Shown here: positions 1 through 9,195 of the stretch, piece by piece
How the letters are laid out: each line of letters starts with the position of its first letter
Position numbering within the stretch: position 1 is the first letter of the stretch
Assembly: GCF_009711045.1 (NCBI RefSeq)
Contig: NZ_WMJX01000008.1
Coordinates: 1-64,000, forward strand
Source: Myroides albus
GTDB lineage: Bacteria > Bacteroidota > Bacteroidia > Flavobacteriales > Flavobacteriaceae
Direction: 5' to 3'
DNA length: 64,000 bases
The notes under the pieces: generated by a model
What the model saw: only the letters and a program-made list of their open reading frames with translations
The model's database searches: none
Told to the model about the DNA's origin: nothing
Translations under genes and position numbers: made by a program

Positions 1-173
1 GTAGTTTTTAATTCACACACAACTTTTGAGATTGATCCGATTTAGTGGCTGTTACTGTGTTTTCTTTTTTGTAATCAGCTTTATTCAATAAGTTGTAATA
101 ACTGTCTTTTTTTGGCAGCTTGTTGTATCTGTATAGTGTTTTCCAAATTTTTAAAAATGTTAGAGTGCTTATA
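1..173. other. Upstream edge, no supportable gene
   Basis: Plus-strand frame 1 is open from the first base to a TAG at 43-45 (14 codons), which could be the tail of a gene outside the window but is too short to support. The terminator at 174-214 fits the end of such a gene. Nothing else is visible. Confidence 0.2.
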
Positions 174-214
174 AAAATGGGATAGAGGTCTTGTTATAGA
201 TGCTATCCCATTTT
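174..214 (+). terminator. Hairpin terminator of an upstream gene
   Basis: A perfect 12-bp inverted repeat (AAAATGGGATAG at 174-185, CTATCCCATTTT at 203-214) is followed by a T-rich stretch. It separates the region off the left edge from bioB and may work in both directions. Confidence 0.6.
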
Positions 215-282
215 GTTTATATATCTATTATTCAAAGCCCACAGGCTTACCCGGACTATGTGTTTTTTTGAAAGTGGACTAT

Positions 283-311
283 TTGTTGTTGTGCTGCTAT
301 CTTTAGTTTTG
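283..311 (+). promoter_or_regulatory. bioB promoter
   Basis: TTG at 283-285 and TAGTTTTG at 304-311 are separated by 18 bases, a full match to the Bacteroidetes promoter TTG-N17-23-TAnnTTTG, and lie 23 bases before the bioB start codon. No BirA or BioR operator is obvious. Confidence 0.65.
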
Positions 312-334
312 ACCCATAACGAAATAAACTTATT

Positions 335-1339
335 ATGAATGCTATATTAGAAACGGTAAAGGTGCGCCATGATTGGACAAAACAACAAATTGAACAGATA
401 TACAATATGCCGCTACTTGAACTTGTTTATACTGCGGCAAGTGTACACCGAGCGTACCATCCCAAAAATGAAGTACAGATAAGTACACTTTTGTCAATTA
501 AAACAGGAGGGTGTCCTGAGGATTGTTCTTATTGTGGTCAAGCGGCTCGTTACCATACTGATATTAAAGTTCAAAGACTCTTGCCTACTGAAACTGTTTT
601 AGCCCATGCTAAAAAAGCAAAACAAGCAGGATCTTCTCGTTTTTGTATGGCGGCAGCTTGGAGAGAAGTAAGGGATAACAAAGATTTTGATAGGGTAATT
701 GATATGGTTAAAGGGGTAAACGAATTAGGCTTGGAGGTTTGCTGTACTTTAGGGATGTTGACAGAATCACAAGCTTTGCGACTTCAACAAGCTGGGTTGT
801 ATGCATATAATCACAACCTTGATACTTCAGAGGAATTCTACGACGAGATTATTTCTACAAGGAAGTTTGACAACCGTATCAATACAATTAATAATGTGCG
901 AAAAGCCGGAATTACTGTTTGTTCGGGGGGAATTATTGGCCTTGGAGAATCAACAAGTGACAGAGTCTCGATGTTACTTACATTGGCAACGATGGACAAG
1001 CATCCAGAATCTGTGCCAATTAATGCTTTGGCTCGTATAAAGGGAACTCCTCTTGAGGATTTACCTAAAGTAGAGGTATGGGATATGGTGCGTATGATTG
1101 CCACAGCGCGTATTGTTTTGCCAGAGACAATGGTACGCTTAAGTGCAGGAAGAATTGAGATGAGCGAAGTAGAACAAGCTTGGTGTTTTATGGCAGGGGC
1201 AAACTCTATTTTTGCAGGTGAGAACCAAACGCTTTTAGTAACTGCTAACCCAGCGTTGAATAAAGATATGGTCATGTTGGAGAACTTAGGTTTAAAACCT
1301 ATGATTAAACAAAACCAAGAATCATTTTGTCAATCTTAG
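335..1339 (+). CDS. bioB: Biotin synthase
   Basis: This radical SAM enzyme inserts sulfur into dethiobiotin, the last step of biotin synthesis in the cytoplasm. The 334-residue protein has the usual family length. The radical-SAM cluster motif CPEDCSYC (CxxxCxxC) lies at about residues 60-67, followed by GQAARYHT, and later family signatures such as YNHNLDTS and GGIIGLGES are intact. The ATG at 335 sits just after a good promoter. No other biotin gene is adjacent, so the gene appears to be transcribed alone and ends at the hairpin at 1410-1440. Confidence 0.97.
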   Translation: MNAILETVKVRHDWTKQQIEQIYNMPLLELVYTAASVHRAYHPKNEVQISTLLSIKTGGCPEDCSYCGQAARYHTDIKVQRLLPTETVLAHAKKAKQAGSSRFCMAAAWREVRDNKDFDRVIDMVKGVNELGLEVCCTLGMLTESQALRLQQAGLYAYNHNLDTSEEFYDEIISTRKFDNRINTINNVRKAGITVCSGGIIGLGESTSDRVSMLLTLATMDKHPESVPINALARIKGTPLEDLPKVEVWDMVRMIATARIVLPETMVRLSAGRIEMSEVEQAWCFMAGANSIFAGENQTLLVTANPALNKDMVMLENLGLKPMIKQNQESFCQS

Positions 1340-1409
1340 ATAGAGGTTTAGTTAAATTGTAATTATATATTATTCACTTTGCAATTGATTAGTTGTAAGT
1401 ATTTCATTA

Positions 1410-1445
1410 AAACTAAATAGAGCCAATTTCTATTTAGTTTTTTTT
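1410..1445 (+). terminator. bioB terminator
   Basis: A perfect 12-bp stem (AAACTAAATAGA 1410-1421, TCTATTTAGTTT 1429-1440) with a 7-base loop runs into a T tract, 70 bases after the bioB stop codon. Confidence 0.7.
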
Positions 1446-2135
1446 ATATGAACCTCTTTAAGACTGTGCGCTTTAAGGAAGTTTTTAAAGGCTATTTGAT
1501 TATAATTAAGGGATTTGAAATGATTTATCTAATTTTTTACAAAGTCTGTGGTCCATGCTTAGTTGTATGACTATTGTTTTGATAATTAGTTATATAGGTT
1601 GATGTCTTGTTATTGGTGATATTCACTGGAGTTAGTGTGTTTTTAAAAATAGTATTTTATGAAAAAGCATGATGTTTTTTAAGGTTATATTTTTAACTTT
1701 TTTTTAACCTTTAACAACTTATTTTAAATTAGTCAAAAAAAATGTAGCAAAGGGATTGATAGTCAAATTATTGGTTAGTTGTTAAATATTCAAAGGTGTG
1801 TTAAGTAGTGTTGTGAGGCTAAAATCACTGATAAATATCAGTTGTGAGATAACTTTCTTGGTGTAATTTCGTCTTGTCAAAGGAAATAAAAAGTAATAAT
1901 GACAAGATTATACAGTTTTTGATAATATATTTATGTATTAACTGTTTTGTTTTTGAATATATGTTAATTCTTTCTGTGTTTCAGAAAATACTTTAAAAAA
2001 TTAACCTAATATTTAAGTATTCAAATATTTTTTGTTAACTTTAGAATAACAAAGTAAGTACTTAGATTGTTAGAATAAATCCCTTAATGTTTTGTTAAGA
2101 AGGGTAGTTGTGGAAATTTTTTAAATTTTATTAGT
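1446..2135. other. Long AT-rich intergenic region
   Basis: About 690 bases with no convincing reading frame on either strand. The only structure seen is a weak inverted repeat, AAGGTTA at 1681-1687 and TAACCTT at 1705-1711, in very AT-rich sequence. No RNA gene or clear promoter for the following lipoprotein gene was recognised. Confidence 0.4.
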
Positions 2136-2570
2136 ATGGGACGTTTTATAAATATATTCGCAAGTGTTTGTTTGGTTTTAGTAGGAATGACTCTTCAAAG
2201 TTGTTCAGCAGAGGATAACAATATGGTAGATACAAACCCTGCCAAGGAAGTTAAAAGTGTAAATATTGAGAAGAAATGGATTGCAGCACACTTTAATTTT
2301 ACACCAGAGTGTGATAGAGTATCAAAAGAAGCATATCAAAAATCATCTATTGAAATTAGTTTGAAAAATGGTACTTTTACTGCAGTGGATCAATATAGTT
2401 TAAAGCAATCAAAAGGGGTATATGTCTTAGAAGGAAATAGATTGACTATGAAATCTGATAGAGGAAATACATTCATATATAAAATAGTGGAATTAAATCA
2501 AAGAGATGCCGTTGTAGAGGCAATCGACGATAAAAATATTCTCTCGATAGAGCTTGTATCTTTTGAGTAG
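2136..2570 (+). CDS. Small lipocalin-like lipoprotein
   Basis: A 144-residue predicted lipoprotein. A hydrophobic N-terminal signal ends in the lipobox LQSC, with the lipidated cysteine at about residue 23, so it should be anchored in an envelope membrane. The remaining 120 residues alternate short beta strands, with a pattern (a measured term, SLKNGTF, then EGNRLTM and IVELNQRDAVVEA) like the small lipocalin-like proteins common in flavobacteria. The family assignment is by general appearance only and the function is unknown. It stands alone and is followed by a strong terminator. Confidence 0.75.
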   Translation: MGRFINIFASVCLVLVGMTLQSCSAEDNNMVDTNPAKEVKSVNIEKKWIAAHFNFTPECDRVSKEAYQKSSIEISLKNGTFTAVDQYSLKQSKGVYVLEGNRLTMKSDRGNTFIYKIVELNQRDAVVEAIDDKNILSIELVSFE

Positions 2571-2594
2571 GTGGTCGAAATATATAGAGTTAGG

Positions 2595-2628
2595 GTAAAA
2601 AAGGATGTCTGGCTTAAGATATCCTTTT
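2595..2628 (+). terminator. Terminator after the lipoprotein gene
   Basis: A 13-bp stem with one G-T pair (arms 2595-2607 and 2616-2628) and an 8-base loop. The A tract on one side and T tract on the other would let it also stop transcription from the convergent MFS gene. Confidence 0.7.
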
Positions 2629-2744
2629 TTCATTTATATTTATTTGTGTTGGGTCAGTTTATTAATCTGCTCTTATTTGTTCTACAGTCTTGTAGATACT
2701 TGGAGAATCATTGTCTATATTACGGGGTGTTCGCAATTCTGCCT

Positions 2745-3956
2745 TTAAGCTCTTTTGGTTGTGAAATAGGTTGTTAGAAGTGCAAATATTCCTAAGATTG
2801 TCAAACATCCAAAAAAGCCAATCCAATTGTTTTGATTGACAAATACGCCCGTTGAACTTCCAATAATACTCGAACCTAAGTAATAGAAAAACCAGTATAA
2901 TGCTGTAGCTGAAGTTTTTGCATCTTTAGCTAAGGTTGTTACTACTCGACTTGCTATGGTGTGGCCACTGAAGAAGGCCATGGTGAATATAACCAAACCT
3001 ATTAGTATTAAAAAAAGACTATTTAGATACATCATTATTGTTCCTAGTATAAGTAAGATTAATGCCGTGAGTAGAATCTTACGAGGAGAGAATCGATCAG
3101 AGAGTGCTCCTGAGATCATATTACTGAATATGCCAAAGGCGTACATTAGGAATATCATGGCTATGATGTAATGCGGAAGATTATAAGGAGCAGCTTCAAG
3201 TTTGAAGCCAAGGAAGTTATACACACTGACAAAGCTCCCCATCAAGCAGATAGCCACTACATACATCGCCAGTATTTTCTTGTTTTTGAAAATACTTTTC
3301 ATTTGCAGTAGTTTGTCATGTAAATTTAGTTTTTCAGGCTGAAAAAAGTTTGAGGCGGGAAAGTAAAAGTAAACAATGATGCTAATAATTAATGCGATAA
3401 TACCTATTGATAATACTGCTGTTTGCCATCCGAACCAACCGCTAATTAAAGCAGCTACAATTCTTCCAAACATACCACCAAATGTGTTTCCTGCCAAGTA
3501 AAAGCTTATCGCTAATCCAATATTTTTGTGGTCAATTTCTTCTGCTAAATAAGCCAGGGTAACTGCTGATACTCCTGAAATACACATTCCTTTGATGAAG
3601 TTTATATTGATGAGCACCGCAAAATTATTCAGCCATACAGAAGCGAGTGTTAGTACACTTGAGGTAATAAGGGCAAATAACATAACATCCTTCCTGTGAA
3701 AGCGGTCGGCAATAAAGGCAAATAGCAAAAGTCCTACAGCCATACCAAAAGTAGAAGCCGATACCAAATAGCTACTCTCGGCAGGTGTGATGTGAAAATA
3801 TGAGGTAATTTCCGATAGCAGTGGTTGGTAATTATACAACTGTGCAAATACAGATACTCCTACTAAAAAGATTCCCCATTTTATCTTCTTGTAACGGGAA
3901 CTACCCCTGATTGCTTTTTCACTTTCTCTTATTTCTGTATAGGTAGTTGTAGCCAT
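2745..3956 (-). CDS. MFS transporter, YnfM/arabinose-efflux type
   Basis: A 403-residue major facilitator with about 12 hydrophobic segments. The N-terminal domain carries the DRFHRKDVM loop between segments 2 and 3, the MFS signature, and the second half has the related SDRFSPRK loop. It resembles the YnfM-like drug or metabolite exporters of the inner membrane; the substrate cannot be told. It is transcribed divergently from a LysR regulator with only about 90 bases between the start codons, the same arrangement as ynfM/ynfL in E. coli, so the regulator probably controls it. Confidence 0.88.
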   Translation of the reverse strand: MATTTYTEIRESEKAIRGSSRYKKIKWGIFLVGVSVFAQLYNYQPLLSEITSYFHITPAESSYLVSASTFGMAVGLLLFAFIADRFHRKDVMLFALITSSVLTLASVWLNNFAVLININFIKGMCISGVSAVTLAYLAEEIDHKNIGLAISFYLAGNTFGGMFGRIVAALISGWFGWQTAVLSIGIIALIISIIVYFYFPASNFFQPEKLNLHDKLLQMKSIFKNKKILAMYVVAICLMGSFVSVYNFLGFKLEAAPYNLPHYIIAMIFLMYAFGIFSNMISGALSDRFSPRKILLTALILLILGTIMMYLNSLFLILIGLVIFTMAFFSGHTIASRVVTTLAKDAKTSATALYWFFYYLGSSIIGSSTGVFVNQNNWIGFFGCLTILGIFALLTTYFTTKRA

Positions 3957-4024
3957 TGCCTTCTTTTTTTGGTAAAGTTAAAGCTATGTTCTAAATTAGT
4001 AAAACGTTATTTTTCTATCATATC

Positions 4025-4041
4025 AATCGATAAAACCGATT
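4025..4041. promoter_or_regulatory. Possible LysR binding site
   Basis: AATCG (4025-4029) and CGATT (4037-4041) form a small inverted repeat in the divergent region, immediately before the regulator's start codon. LysR proteins often bind such dyads (T-N11-A type). The repeat is short and the call is tentative. Confidence 0.3.
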
Positions 4042-4046
4042 TACAA

Positions 4047-4940
4047 ATGGAGTTAAGACAATTAAAGTATTTTTTAAAGGCAAAGGAGTTACTCAACTTT
4101 ACAGAAGCAGCCAAGCATTTATATATTACTCAAAGTACCTTGTCACAGCAGATTAAGCAATTGGAAGAAGAACTCGGGCAGCCCTTGTTTGATCGAATAG
4201 GCAAGCGAATCAGTCTAACAGAAGCCGGGGAGCGCTTTGCTGTTTATGCAAGAAAAAGTCTGGACGCAGCTTTAGATGGGGAGTTAATGCTCAAGGATCT
4301 TAATGAACTTAAGACGGGAGTTCTAAAAATAGGGTTAACCTGGGGATTAAAGTCACTTGTCTTAACTTCTTTAAAAGAGTTTACCACTGCGTATCCCAAT
4401 GTAAAGATTGAGATTACCTTTGGGACAACCAATGAGCTTATTGATGCTTTAAATTATCAATTGATTGACTTTGCTTTGACTTTTTTTGAAGGAGAACACC
4501 AAGAGAACTTATTGTACCAACCGCTATTGACTTCTGAAATGGCGTTAATAGTATCTACTGATTCCTCTTTGTCTAATCGCAAGGCCATAAGCTTTGCCGA
4601 AATCGCAAGTTTAAAGTTAGCCTTACCTGTTAAGGGATTTAGTACTCGCAATTTCCTGGATAGGCAATTTGAAATGCACAATATTTCTGCTAATATTGCT
4701 GTAGAGGTCAACCATACTTCTACAGTTATTGACCTGGTGAGAGTCAATGCCTTTAAGACTATTTTGACTTTTGCTACCGTGCATGGTGAAACCAACATCT
4801 GCGCAATCCCCATTACGGATTGTGATATGAGTAGAGAGGCTGTTATTATCACACTCAAGGAGAGTTATCAAAAGCGGTCTGTCAAACTTTTTGTCGATTT
4901 ACTTTTAACAGAGGATAAGCAACCTTACAAGCAGTTGTAA
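4047..4940 (+). CDS. LysR family transcriptional regulator
   Basis: A 297-residue regulator. The N-terminal winged helix-turn-helix is clear (FTEAAKHLYITQSTLSQQIK, about residues 18-37), followed by the linker helix and a two-lobed effector-binding domain. The reading frame extends 26 codons upstream, but the ATG at 4047 gives the standard LysR N-terminus (MELRQLKYF) and leaves room for a promoter. It is divergent from the MFS exporter and probably regulates it and itself. The effector is unknown. Confidence 0.9.
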   Translation: MELRQLKYFLKAKELLNFTEAAKHLYITQSTLSQQIKQLEEELGQPLFDRIGKRISLTEAGERFAVYARKSLDAALDGELMLKDLNELKTGVLKIGLTWGLKSLVLTSLKEFTTAYPNVKIEITFGTTNELIDALNYQLIDFALTFFEGEHQENLLYQPLLTSEMALIVSTDSSLSNRKAISFAEIASLKLALPVKGFSTRNFLDRQFEMHNISANIAVEVNHTSTVIDLVRVNAFKTILTFATVHGETNICAIPITDCDMSREAVIITLKESYQKRSVKLFVDLLLTEDKQPYKQL

Positions 4941-5170
4941 TCTTGTATTTTCTTGTAAAAAAATAGTCATTTCTTGCTTTTTAACGTTTTAGAGTCGAAT
5001 TATTATTCCTTTATATTATCCGTTATTATTTTTAAATAAATTAAATAATCAAATAATTGTATTGGTTAAGTCTAAATAAAGTGCCCTTGATTTTAGGTTT
5101 ATAATAATTGTAATCCTTGCTAATTCTAAGATTGCTTGAATTTTTGTTTTTCTTAGCGGGCTTACTTTTA

Positions 5171-5205
5171 TATATTTGCTTTTATTTAAACGGATTCTAA
5201 ATAAA
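5171..5205 (+). promoter_or_regulatory. Promoter -7 box and Fur-like operator of the siderophore ABC operon
   Basis: TATATTTG (5171-5178) matches the Bacteroidetes -7 box. Two bases later begins an inverted repeat: left arm TTTATTTAAA (5181-5190), 5-base spacer, right arm TCTAAATAAA (5196-5205), with one mismatch between arms. It sits where a repressor would block transcription, 15 bases before the start codon. A further half-site TCTAAATAAA lies at 5071-5080. A dyad of this form in front of iron-uptake genes suggests Fur; that identity is inference. The same element occurs before the cluster at 29.6 kb. Confidence 0.6.
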
Positions 5206-5219
5206 TATTAAGTAAATAT

Positions 5220-6170
5220 ATGATAAGAATTATTTTAGTTCTTATACTCATAATAGTATCATTTATTTCCCTTTTTATAGGAGTAAAAGATATTTCAATA
5301 TTGGATTTACATCGCTTAGACAATGATGAATTACTAGTTATGGTCGTAAGTAGATTACCAAGAATGATATCGGTGTTGATTGCTGGAATTGGTATGAGTA
5401 TTTCGGGACTTATTGTGCAACAGATTTCTTTAAACAAGTTTGTATCTCCTACAACAATGGGGACATTAGACGCTTGTAAGATGGGAATTTTATTTAGTAT
5501 GATTTTGTTCCCAAGTGGAGGGATGATGTACAAGATGGTATTATCGTTTACCATTGCATTATTAGCGAGTGTGATTTTCTTGAAAATATCAAGTAAGATA
5601 AAAATGCGTAGCATTATTTTCATACCGTTAGTAGGGATTGTTTTTGGAAATATATTAAATGCGATATCTACGTTCTTTGCTTACAAGTATAATTTAGTGC
5701 AGAATATGGAAGGTTGGCTAATTGGAGATTTTTCTTCTATTATCCAAGGGAATTACGAAGTACTGTATTTGGGTATACCTGTTGTGATTCTTTCTTATTT
5801 ATATGCAAATAAATTCACTATAGTTGGACTTGGAGAGGAAACTGCCACAAGTCTTGGGTTAGATCACAAAAAGATCACCTACCTTGGACTTACTTTTGTA
5901 GCTATAACCTCTACTGTTGTTGTGCTTACAGCAGGAGTAATTCCTTTTTTAGGGCTTATTATCCCGAATATAGTGAGTTTAATGTTTGGAGATAATTTAA
6001 AGAAGACTATCAGCTATACGGCTTTAATAGGTGCGATATTCTTGTTGATTTGCGATATTATTAGTCGAATGCTTATTGCGCCATATGAAATTCCGATTGG
6101 CCTTACAGTGAGTATTATTGGAGGAGTGATCTTTTTAGTATTAATTTTAAAGAGAGCTAAGAATGTTTAA
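5220..6170 (+). CDS. Iron-siderophore ABC transporter permease (FecCD family), first
   Basis: A 316-residue inner-membrane permease with about nine hydrophobic segments. The family motif region SRLPRMISVLIAGIGMSISG (residues about 44-63) and the late GVIPFLGLIIPN segment are typical of FecCD/BtuC permeases for iron-siderophore uptake. It is the first gene of a four-gene operon and overlaps the second permease by 8 bases, indicating translational coupling. The set resembles the catecholate/petrobactin-type importers (YclNOPQ, CeuBCDE, FatBCD), but the substrate is inferred only from this overall likeness. Confidence 0.92.
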   Translation: MIRIILVLILIIVSFISLFIGVKDISILDLHRLDNDELLVMVVSRLPRMISVLIAGIGMSISGLIVQQISLNKFVSPTTMGTLDACKMGILFSMILFPSGGMMYKMVLSFTIALLASVIFLKISSKIKMRSIIFIPLVGIVFGNILNAISTFFAYKYNLVQNMEGWLIGDFSSIIQGNYEVLYLGIPVVILSYLYANKFTIVGLGEETATSLGLDHKKITYLGLTFVAITSTVVVLTAGVIPFLGLIIPNIVSLMFGDNLKKTISYTALIGAIFLLICDIISRMLIAPYEIPIGLTVSIIGGVIFLVLILKRAKNV

Positions 6171-7110
6171 AAATAAAGTTATTTCTATCTTGTTAGTAGC
6201 TTTGTTGTTATGCATCGCTATCTATATGTTCACCTTCACAGGTACTAAACTCGATTATGTATTGCCACGTAGAGGCTATAAGATTATAGCAATGGTTCTT
6301 GTTTCCTTTGCTATTGCCTACTCGTCGATTGTTTTTCAAACGATATCTGCCAATCGTATTTTAACGCCGTCTATCATGGGGTTTGATTCTTTCTTTTTAT
6401 TGATTCAATCCACTTTGGTGTTTATCTATGGAGACAAGACTTTTCAAGTTTTGAATGCAGAATCAAATTTTGCAATATCAGTAGGACTGATGCTTTTGTT
6501 TTCTATCGCGATGTACTATTTGGTATTTAGACGAGAGAGTAAGAGTATGTATTTATTATTGCTTGTAGGGCTTTTGATGGGGACGCTTTTTAGGAGTTTT
6601 TCATCTTTTATAGTCATGCTTATTGATCCCAATGAGTTTATGATTGTTCAAGCGGCAATGTTTGCCTCTTTTGACAAGATAAATCTGAATCTCTTAGGTA
6701 TTTCTTCTATCATATTAATTGTTAGTATGATTTGGGGAGCAAGATATTTTAGACAGTTAGATGTAATGAGTTTGGGTAGAGAGAATGCAATAAGCTTAGG
6801 GGTTGATTATCACAAGGTGATTAAAGTGAACTTGATGATTATCTCAGTGATGGTTGCTATATCAACAGCTCTTGTAGGGCCTATTACCTTTTTGGGAATA
6901 TTGGTAGCAAACCTAACTTATGAGTTGGTTAAATCAAGCAAACATATCTATATGGTAACAGCTTGTTGTTTATTGACAGCTGTAACAGTAATTGGCGGAC
7001 AATACCTTGTTGAACATTTATTTAATATGTCAACAACAATAAGTATTATCATTAATTTTGTAGGAGGTATATATTTCATTTATTTATTATTAAGAAGTAA
7101 CAGAGGATGA
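6163..7110 (+). CDS. Iron-siderophore ABC transporter permease (FecCD family), second
   Basis: A 315-residue polytopic permease forming the heterodimer partner of the preceding one. It has the FecCD-type conserved stretch (ANRILTPSIMGFDS near residue 66, LGRENAISLGVDYHKV near residue 205, GPITFLGILVANL near residue 238). The ATG overlaps the end of the first permease gene by 8 bases and the stop overlaps the ATPase start by 4, so the three are translated together. Two separate permeases rather than one homodimer is the usual arrangement of Ycl/Ceu/Fat systems. Confidence 0.92.
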   Translation: MFKNKVISILLVALLLCIAIYMFTFTGTKLDYVLPRRGYKIIAMVLVSFAIAYSSIVFQTISANRILTPSIMGFDSFFLLIQSTLVFIYGDKTFQVLNAESNFAISVGLMLLFSIAMYYLVFRRESKSMYLLLLVGLLMGTLFRSFSSFIVMLIDPNEFMIVQAAMFASFDKINLNLLGISSIILIVSMIWGARYFRQLDVMSLGRENAISLGVDYHKVIKVNLMIISVMVAISTALVGPITFLGILVANLTYELVKSSKHIYMVTACCLLTAVTVIGGQYLVEHLFNMSTTISIIINFVGGIYFIYLLLRSNRG

Positions 7111-7865
7111 TTGAGGTAAAAAATGTAACCAAGAAATATGGGGAAAAGAGCATACTTGACAACGTTTCAGTTAGTTTCCCAAAAGGTAAAATTACTTGTT
7201 TAGTTGGAGGTAATGGGACTGGAAAGAGTACGCTATTGTCTATCATCAGTAGACTTGTGGCGCGCGATTCAGGAGAGATTAACTTAGTTAATCAAGAAAT
7301 TGTCAATTTTACCAATAGAGATTTTGCTAAGCGTTTATCTATTTTAAAACAGGCAAATCATCCTAATGTACGATTAACTGTGAAGGAATTAGTGTCTTTC
7401 GGGCGCTTTCCACATTCGCAAGGAAGATTAAATCACCTTGACCATGAGAAGATAGATGAGAGTCTTGATTTTATGGGCTTGATTGATATTCAAGATCAAT
7501 ATATTGATGAACTTAGTGGAGGACAGAGACAGCGCACATTCTTAGCGATGGTTCTGGCACAAGATACAGATTATATTTTGCTGGACGAACCACTAAATAA
7601 TTTAGATATGAAACACTCTGTTGAGATTATGAAGATTCTTCGTGTCTTAGCAGATGATTACGGGAAGACAATCATTATTGTAGTGCACGACATTAATTAT
7701 GCGTCTTCTTATGCAGATTATATTGCCGCGGTTAAAGATCACAAGATTATCCATTTTGGACCAACAGATGATATTATTCGCGAAGATATCATGAAGGAAG
7801 TGTTCGACATAGATATGACTATAGTCGATAACTGTAACAATAAAGTCTGTATTTATTTTAAGTAG
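7107..7865 (+). CDS. Iron-siderophore ABC transporter ATP-binding protein
   Basis: A 252-residue ABC ATPase that powers the two permeases. Walker A is GGNGTGKST (about residues 34-42), the signature LSGGQRQR (about 137-144), Walker B YILLDEP (about 157-163), and the switch histidine follows in VVHDINYA. Length and motifs fit the FepC/YclP group. The start overlaps the permease stop codon (ATGA). Confidence 0.95.
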   Translation: MIEVKNVTKKYGEKSILDNVSVSFPKGKITCLVGGNGTGKSTLLSIISRLVARDSGEINLVNQEIVNFTNRDFAKRLSILKQANHPNVRLTVKELVSFGRFPHSQGRLNHLDHEKIDESLDFMGLIDIQDQYIDELSGGQRQRTFLAMVLAQDTDYILLDEPLNNLDMKHSVEIMKILRVLADDYGKTIIIVVHDINYASSYADYIAAVKDHKIIHFGPTDDIIREDIMKEVFDIDMTIVDNCNNKVCIYFK

Positions 7866-7889
7866 ATTATTAAATTGTTAACTAAAATT

Positions 7890-8825
7890 ATGAGTAAATT
7901 ATTTATAAGCTGTTTAGCTGCTTCAGCTATGCTTTTTGTTTCGTGCAAGGACACGAAAAAACAAGAGGAGAATACAGAAAGAGAAAAAGTAACTGTAGAG
8001 CATATCTCTGGAACAACTGAGGTTTTAAAGAACCCTAAAAATGTTGTTGTGATTGCATATGGTGCTTTAGATTCTTTTGATGAGCTTGGTATTCCTGTAA
8101 AAGGAGCGCCTAAAACAAATCTTCCATCTTACTTAGACAAGTATGCAAAAGACGAGTCTATTGTTGATATTGGGGGTATTAAGGAGCCAAACTTAGAAAA
8201 AGTGAATGCTGCTGATCCTGAATTAATTGTGATTGGAGCGCGTACTGCTGCTATGGTAGACGAGTTTAACAAAATTGCACCTGCTGTAAATTTAGATGTA
8301 GATGCAAAAGATTATATGACTTCTTTTAAAAACAATCAAATCGCTATCGGTAAGATGTTTGGCAAAGAGGAGCAAGTAGAAAAAGAGTTAAAAGATATTG
8401 ATGCACGTATCGCTAAGATTAACGAAGCTGCAGCGAAGTCCGACAAGAAAGCTTTAATTGTATTGACAAATGAAGGTCGTATGAGTGCTTATGGACCAGG
8501 TTCTCGTTTTGGTATCATTCACGATGTGTTTGGTGTAAAACCAGCAGATAACAAGATTGAAGTTGCTACCCATGGACAATCTATTTCTAATGAGTTTATC
8601 AAGGAAATGAACCCTGACTATATCTTTGTTATTGACCGTGGTGCTGCTATTAAAAGAGCGACAATGACTAAAGAGGCATTTGCTAATGCTTTAATTCAAC
8701 AGACAAATGCTTATAAAAACGATAAAATTGTATTCTTAAACCCTGAAGTATGGTATTTATCAGGAGGTGGATTAAAATCTATCAAAATGATGATCACAGA
8801 GGTCGAAAATGCAATCGCTGAGTAA
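7890..8825 (+). CDS. Siderophore-binding lipoprotein of the ABC importer
   Basis: A 311-residue class III solute-binding protein. The signal ends in lipobox FVSC, so it is a lipoprotein, and the mature part has the two-lobe Fe/B12-periplasmic fold (KNPKNVVVIAYGALDSFDELGI at the start, then PNLEKVNAADPELIVIG). This resembles YclQ/CeuE/FatB proteins. The frame opens at a TTG at 7875, but the ATG at 7890 gives a cleaner signal peptide and a typical A/T-rich upstream. No TonB-dependent receptor is encoded in this operon, so outer-membrane uptake must be supplied from elsewhere. A strong terminator follows. Confidence 0.9.
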   Translation: MSKLFISCLAASAMLFVSCKDTKKQEENTEREKVTVEHISGTTEVLKNPKNVVVIAYGALDSFDELGIPVKGAPKTNLPSYLDKYAKDESIVDIGGIKEPNLEKVNAADPELIVIGARTAAMVDEFNKIAPAVNLDVDAKDYMTSFKNNQIAIGKMFGKEEQVEKELKDIDARIAKINEAAAKSDKKALIVLTNEGRMSAYGPGSRFGIIHDVFGVKPADNKIEVATHGQSISNEFIKEMNPDYIFVIDRGAAIKRATMTKEAFANALIQQTNAYKNDKIVFLNPEVWYLSGGGLKSIKMMITEVENAIAE

Positions 8826-8843
8826 ATTTAATTTTAAATGAAT

Positions 8844-8879
8844 AAAAGGGTTATACGCAAGTATAGCCCTTTTGTTTTT
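8844..8879 (+). terminator. Terminator of the siderophore ABC operon
   Basis: A 13-bp stem with one G-T pair (8844-8856 and 8861-8873), tetraloop GCAA, then TTTTG and further T residues, 19 bases after the stop codon. Confidence 0.8.
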
Positions 8880-8880
8880 A

Positions 8881-9150
8881 TATAGTACTCGGTTTTTAAG
8901 TTTGGATTGACCAAATATTATCCTAAGTGTTAGTAGAGTAGGGGAAAACTACAAGATGAAGATGTAGAATATTTTATCTTTTAGCCATGACACTTATGCG
9001 TTTTTTAGTAGCTCTTAGCTAATTGTGATTAGATTGGCATAATGCGTATAGAAAAAATAAAGATATAGGCCAAAACACGGATGTATTAAACTTTTATATT
9101 AAGTGCTAAAACACTTGAGCTTAATTCCTATTTCGTGTATGGATAACAAA
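8881..9150. other. Intergenic region between convergent genes
   Basis: Roughly 270 bases between two terminators. I see no reading frame with coding character, no tRNA and no notable repeat. Confidence 0.4.
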
Positions 9151-9151
9151 A

Positions 9152-9178
9152 AAAAGCTCTCTATTACAGAGAGCTTTT
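9152..9178 (-). terminator. Terminator of the thioesterase gene
   Basis: An 11-bp perfect stem (AAAAGCTCTCT 9152-9162, AGAGAGCTTTT 9168-9178) with a 5-base loop, next to an A tract at 9148-9155 that reads as U on the minus-strand transcript. Confidence 0.75.
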
Positions 9179-9195
9179 GTTATTTAAGGTGAATC

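Noticed and set aside
2571..2777. A 68-codon frame directly after the small lipoprotein gene
   Set aside because: It runs through the terminator hairpin at 2595-2628 and overlaps the end of the MFS gene on the other strand.
3969..4046. Upstream extension of the LysR gene
   Set aside because: The extra 26 codons do not fit the family, which begins MELRQLKYF, and they occupy the divergent promoter region.
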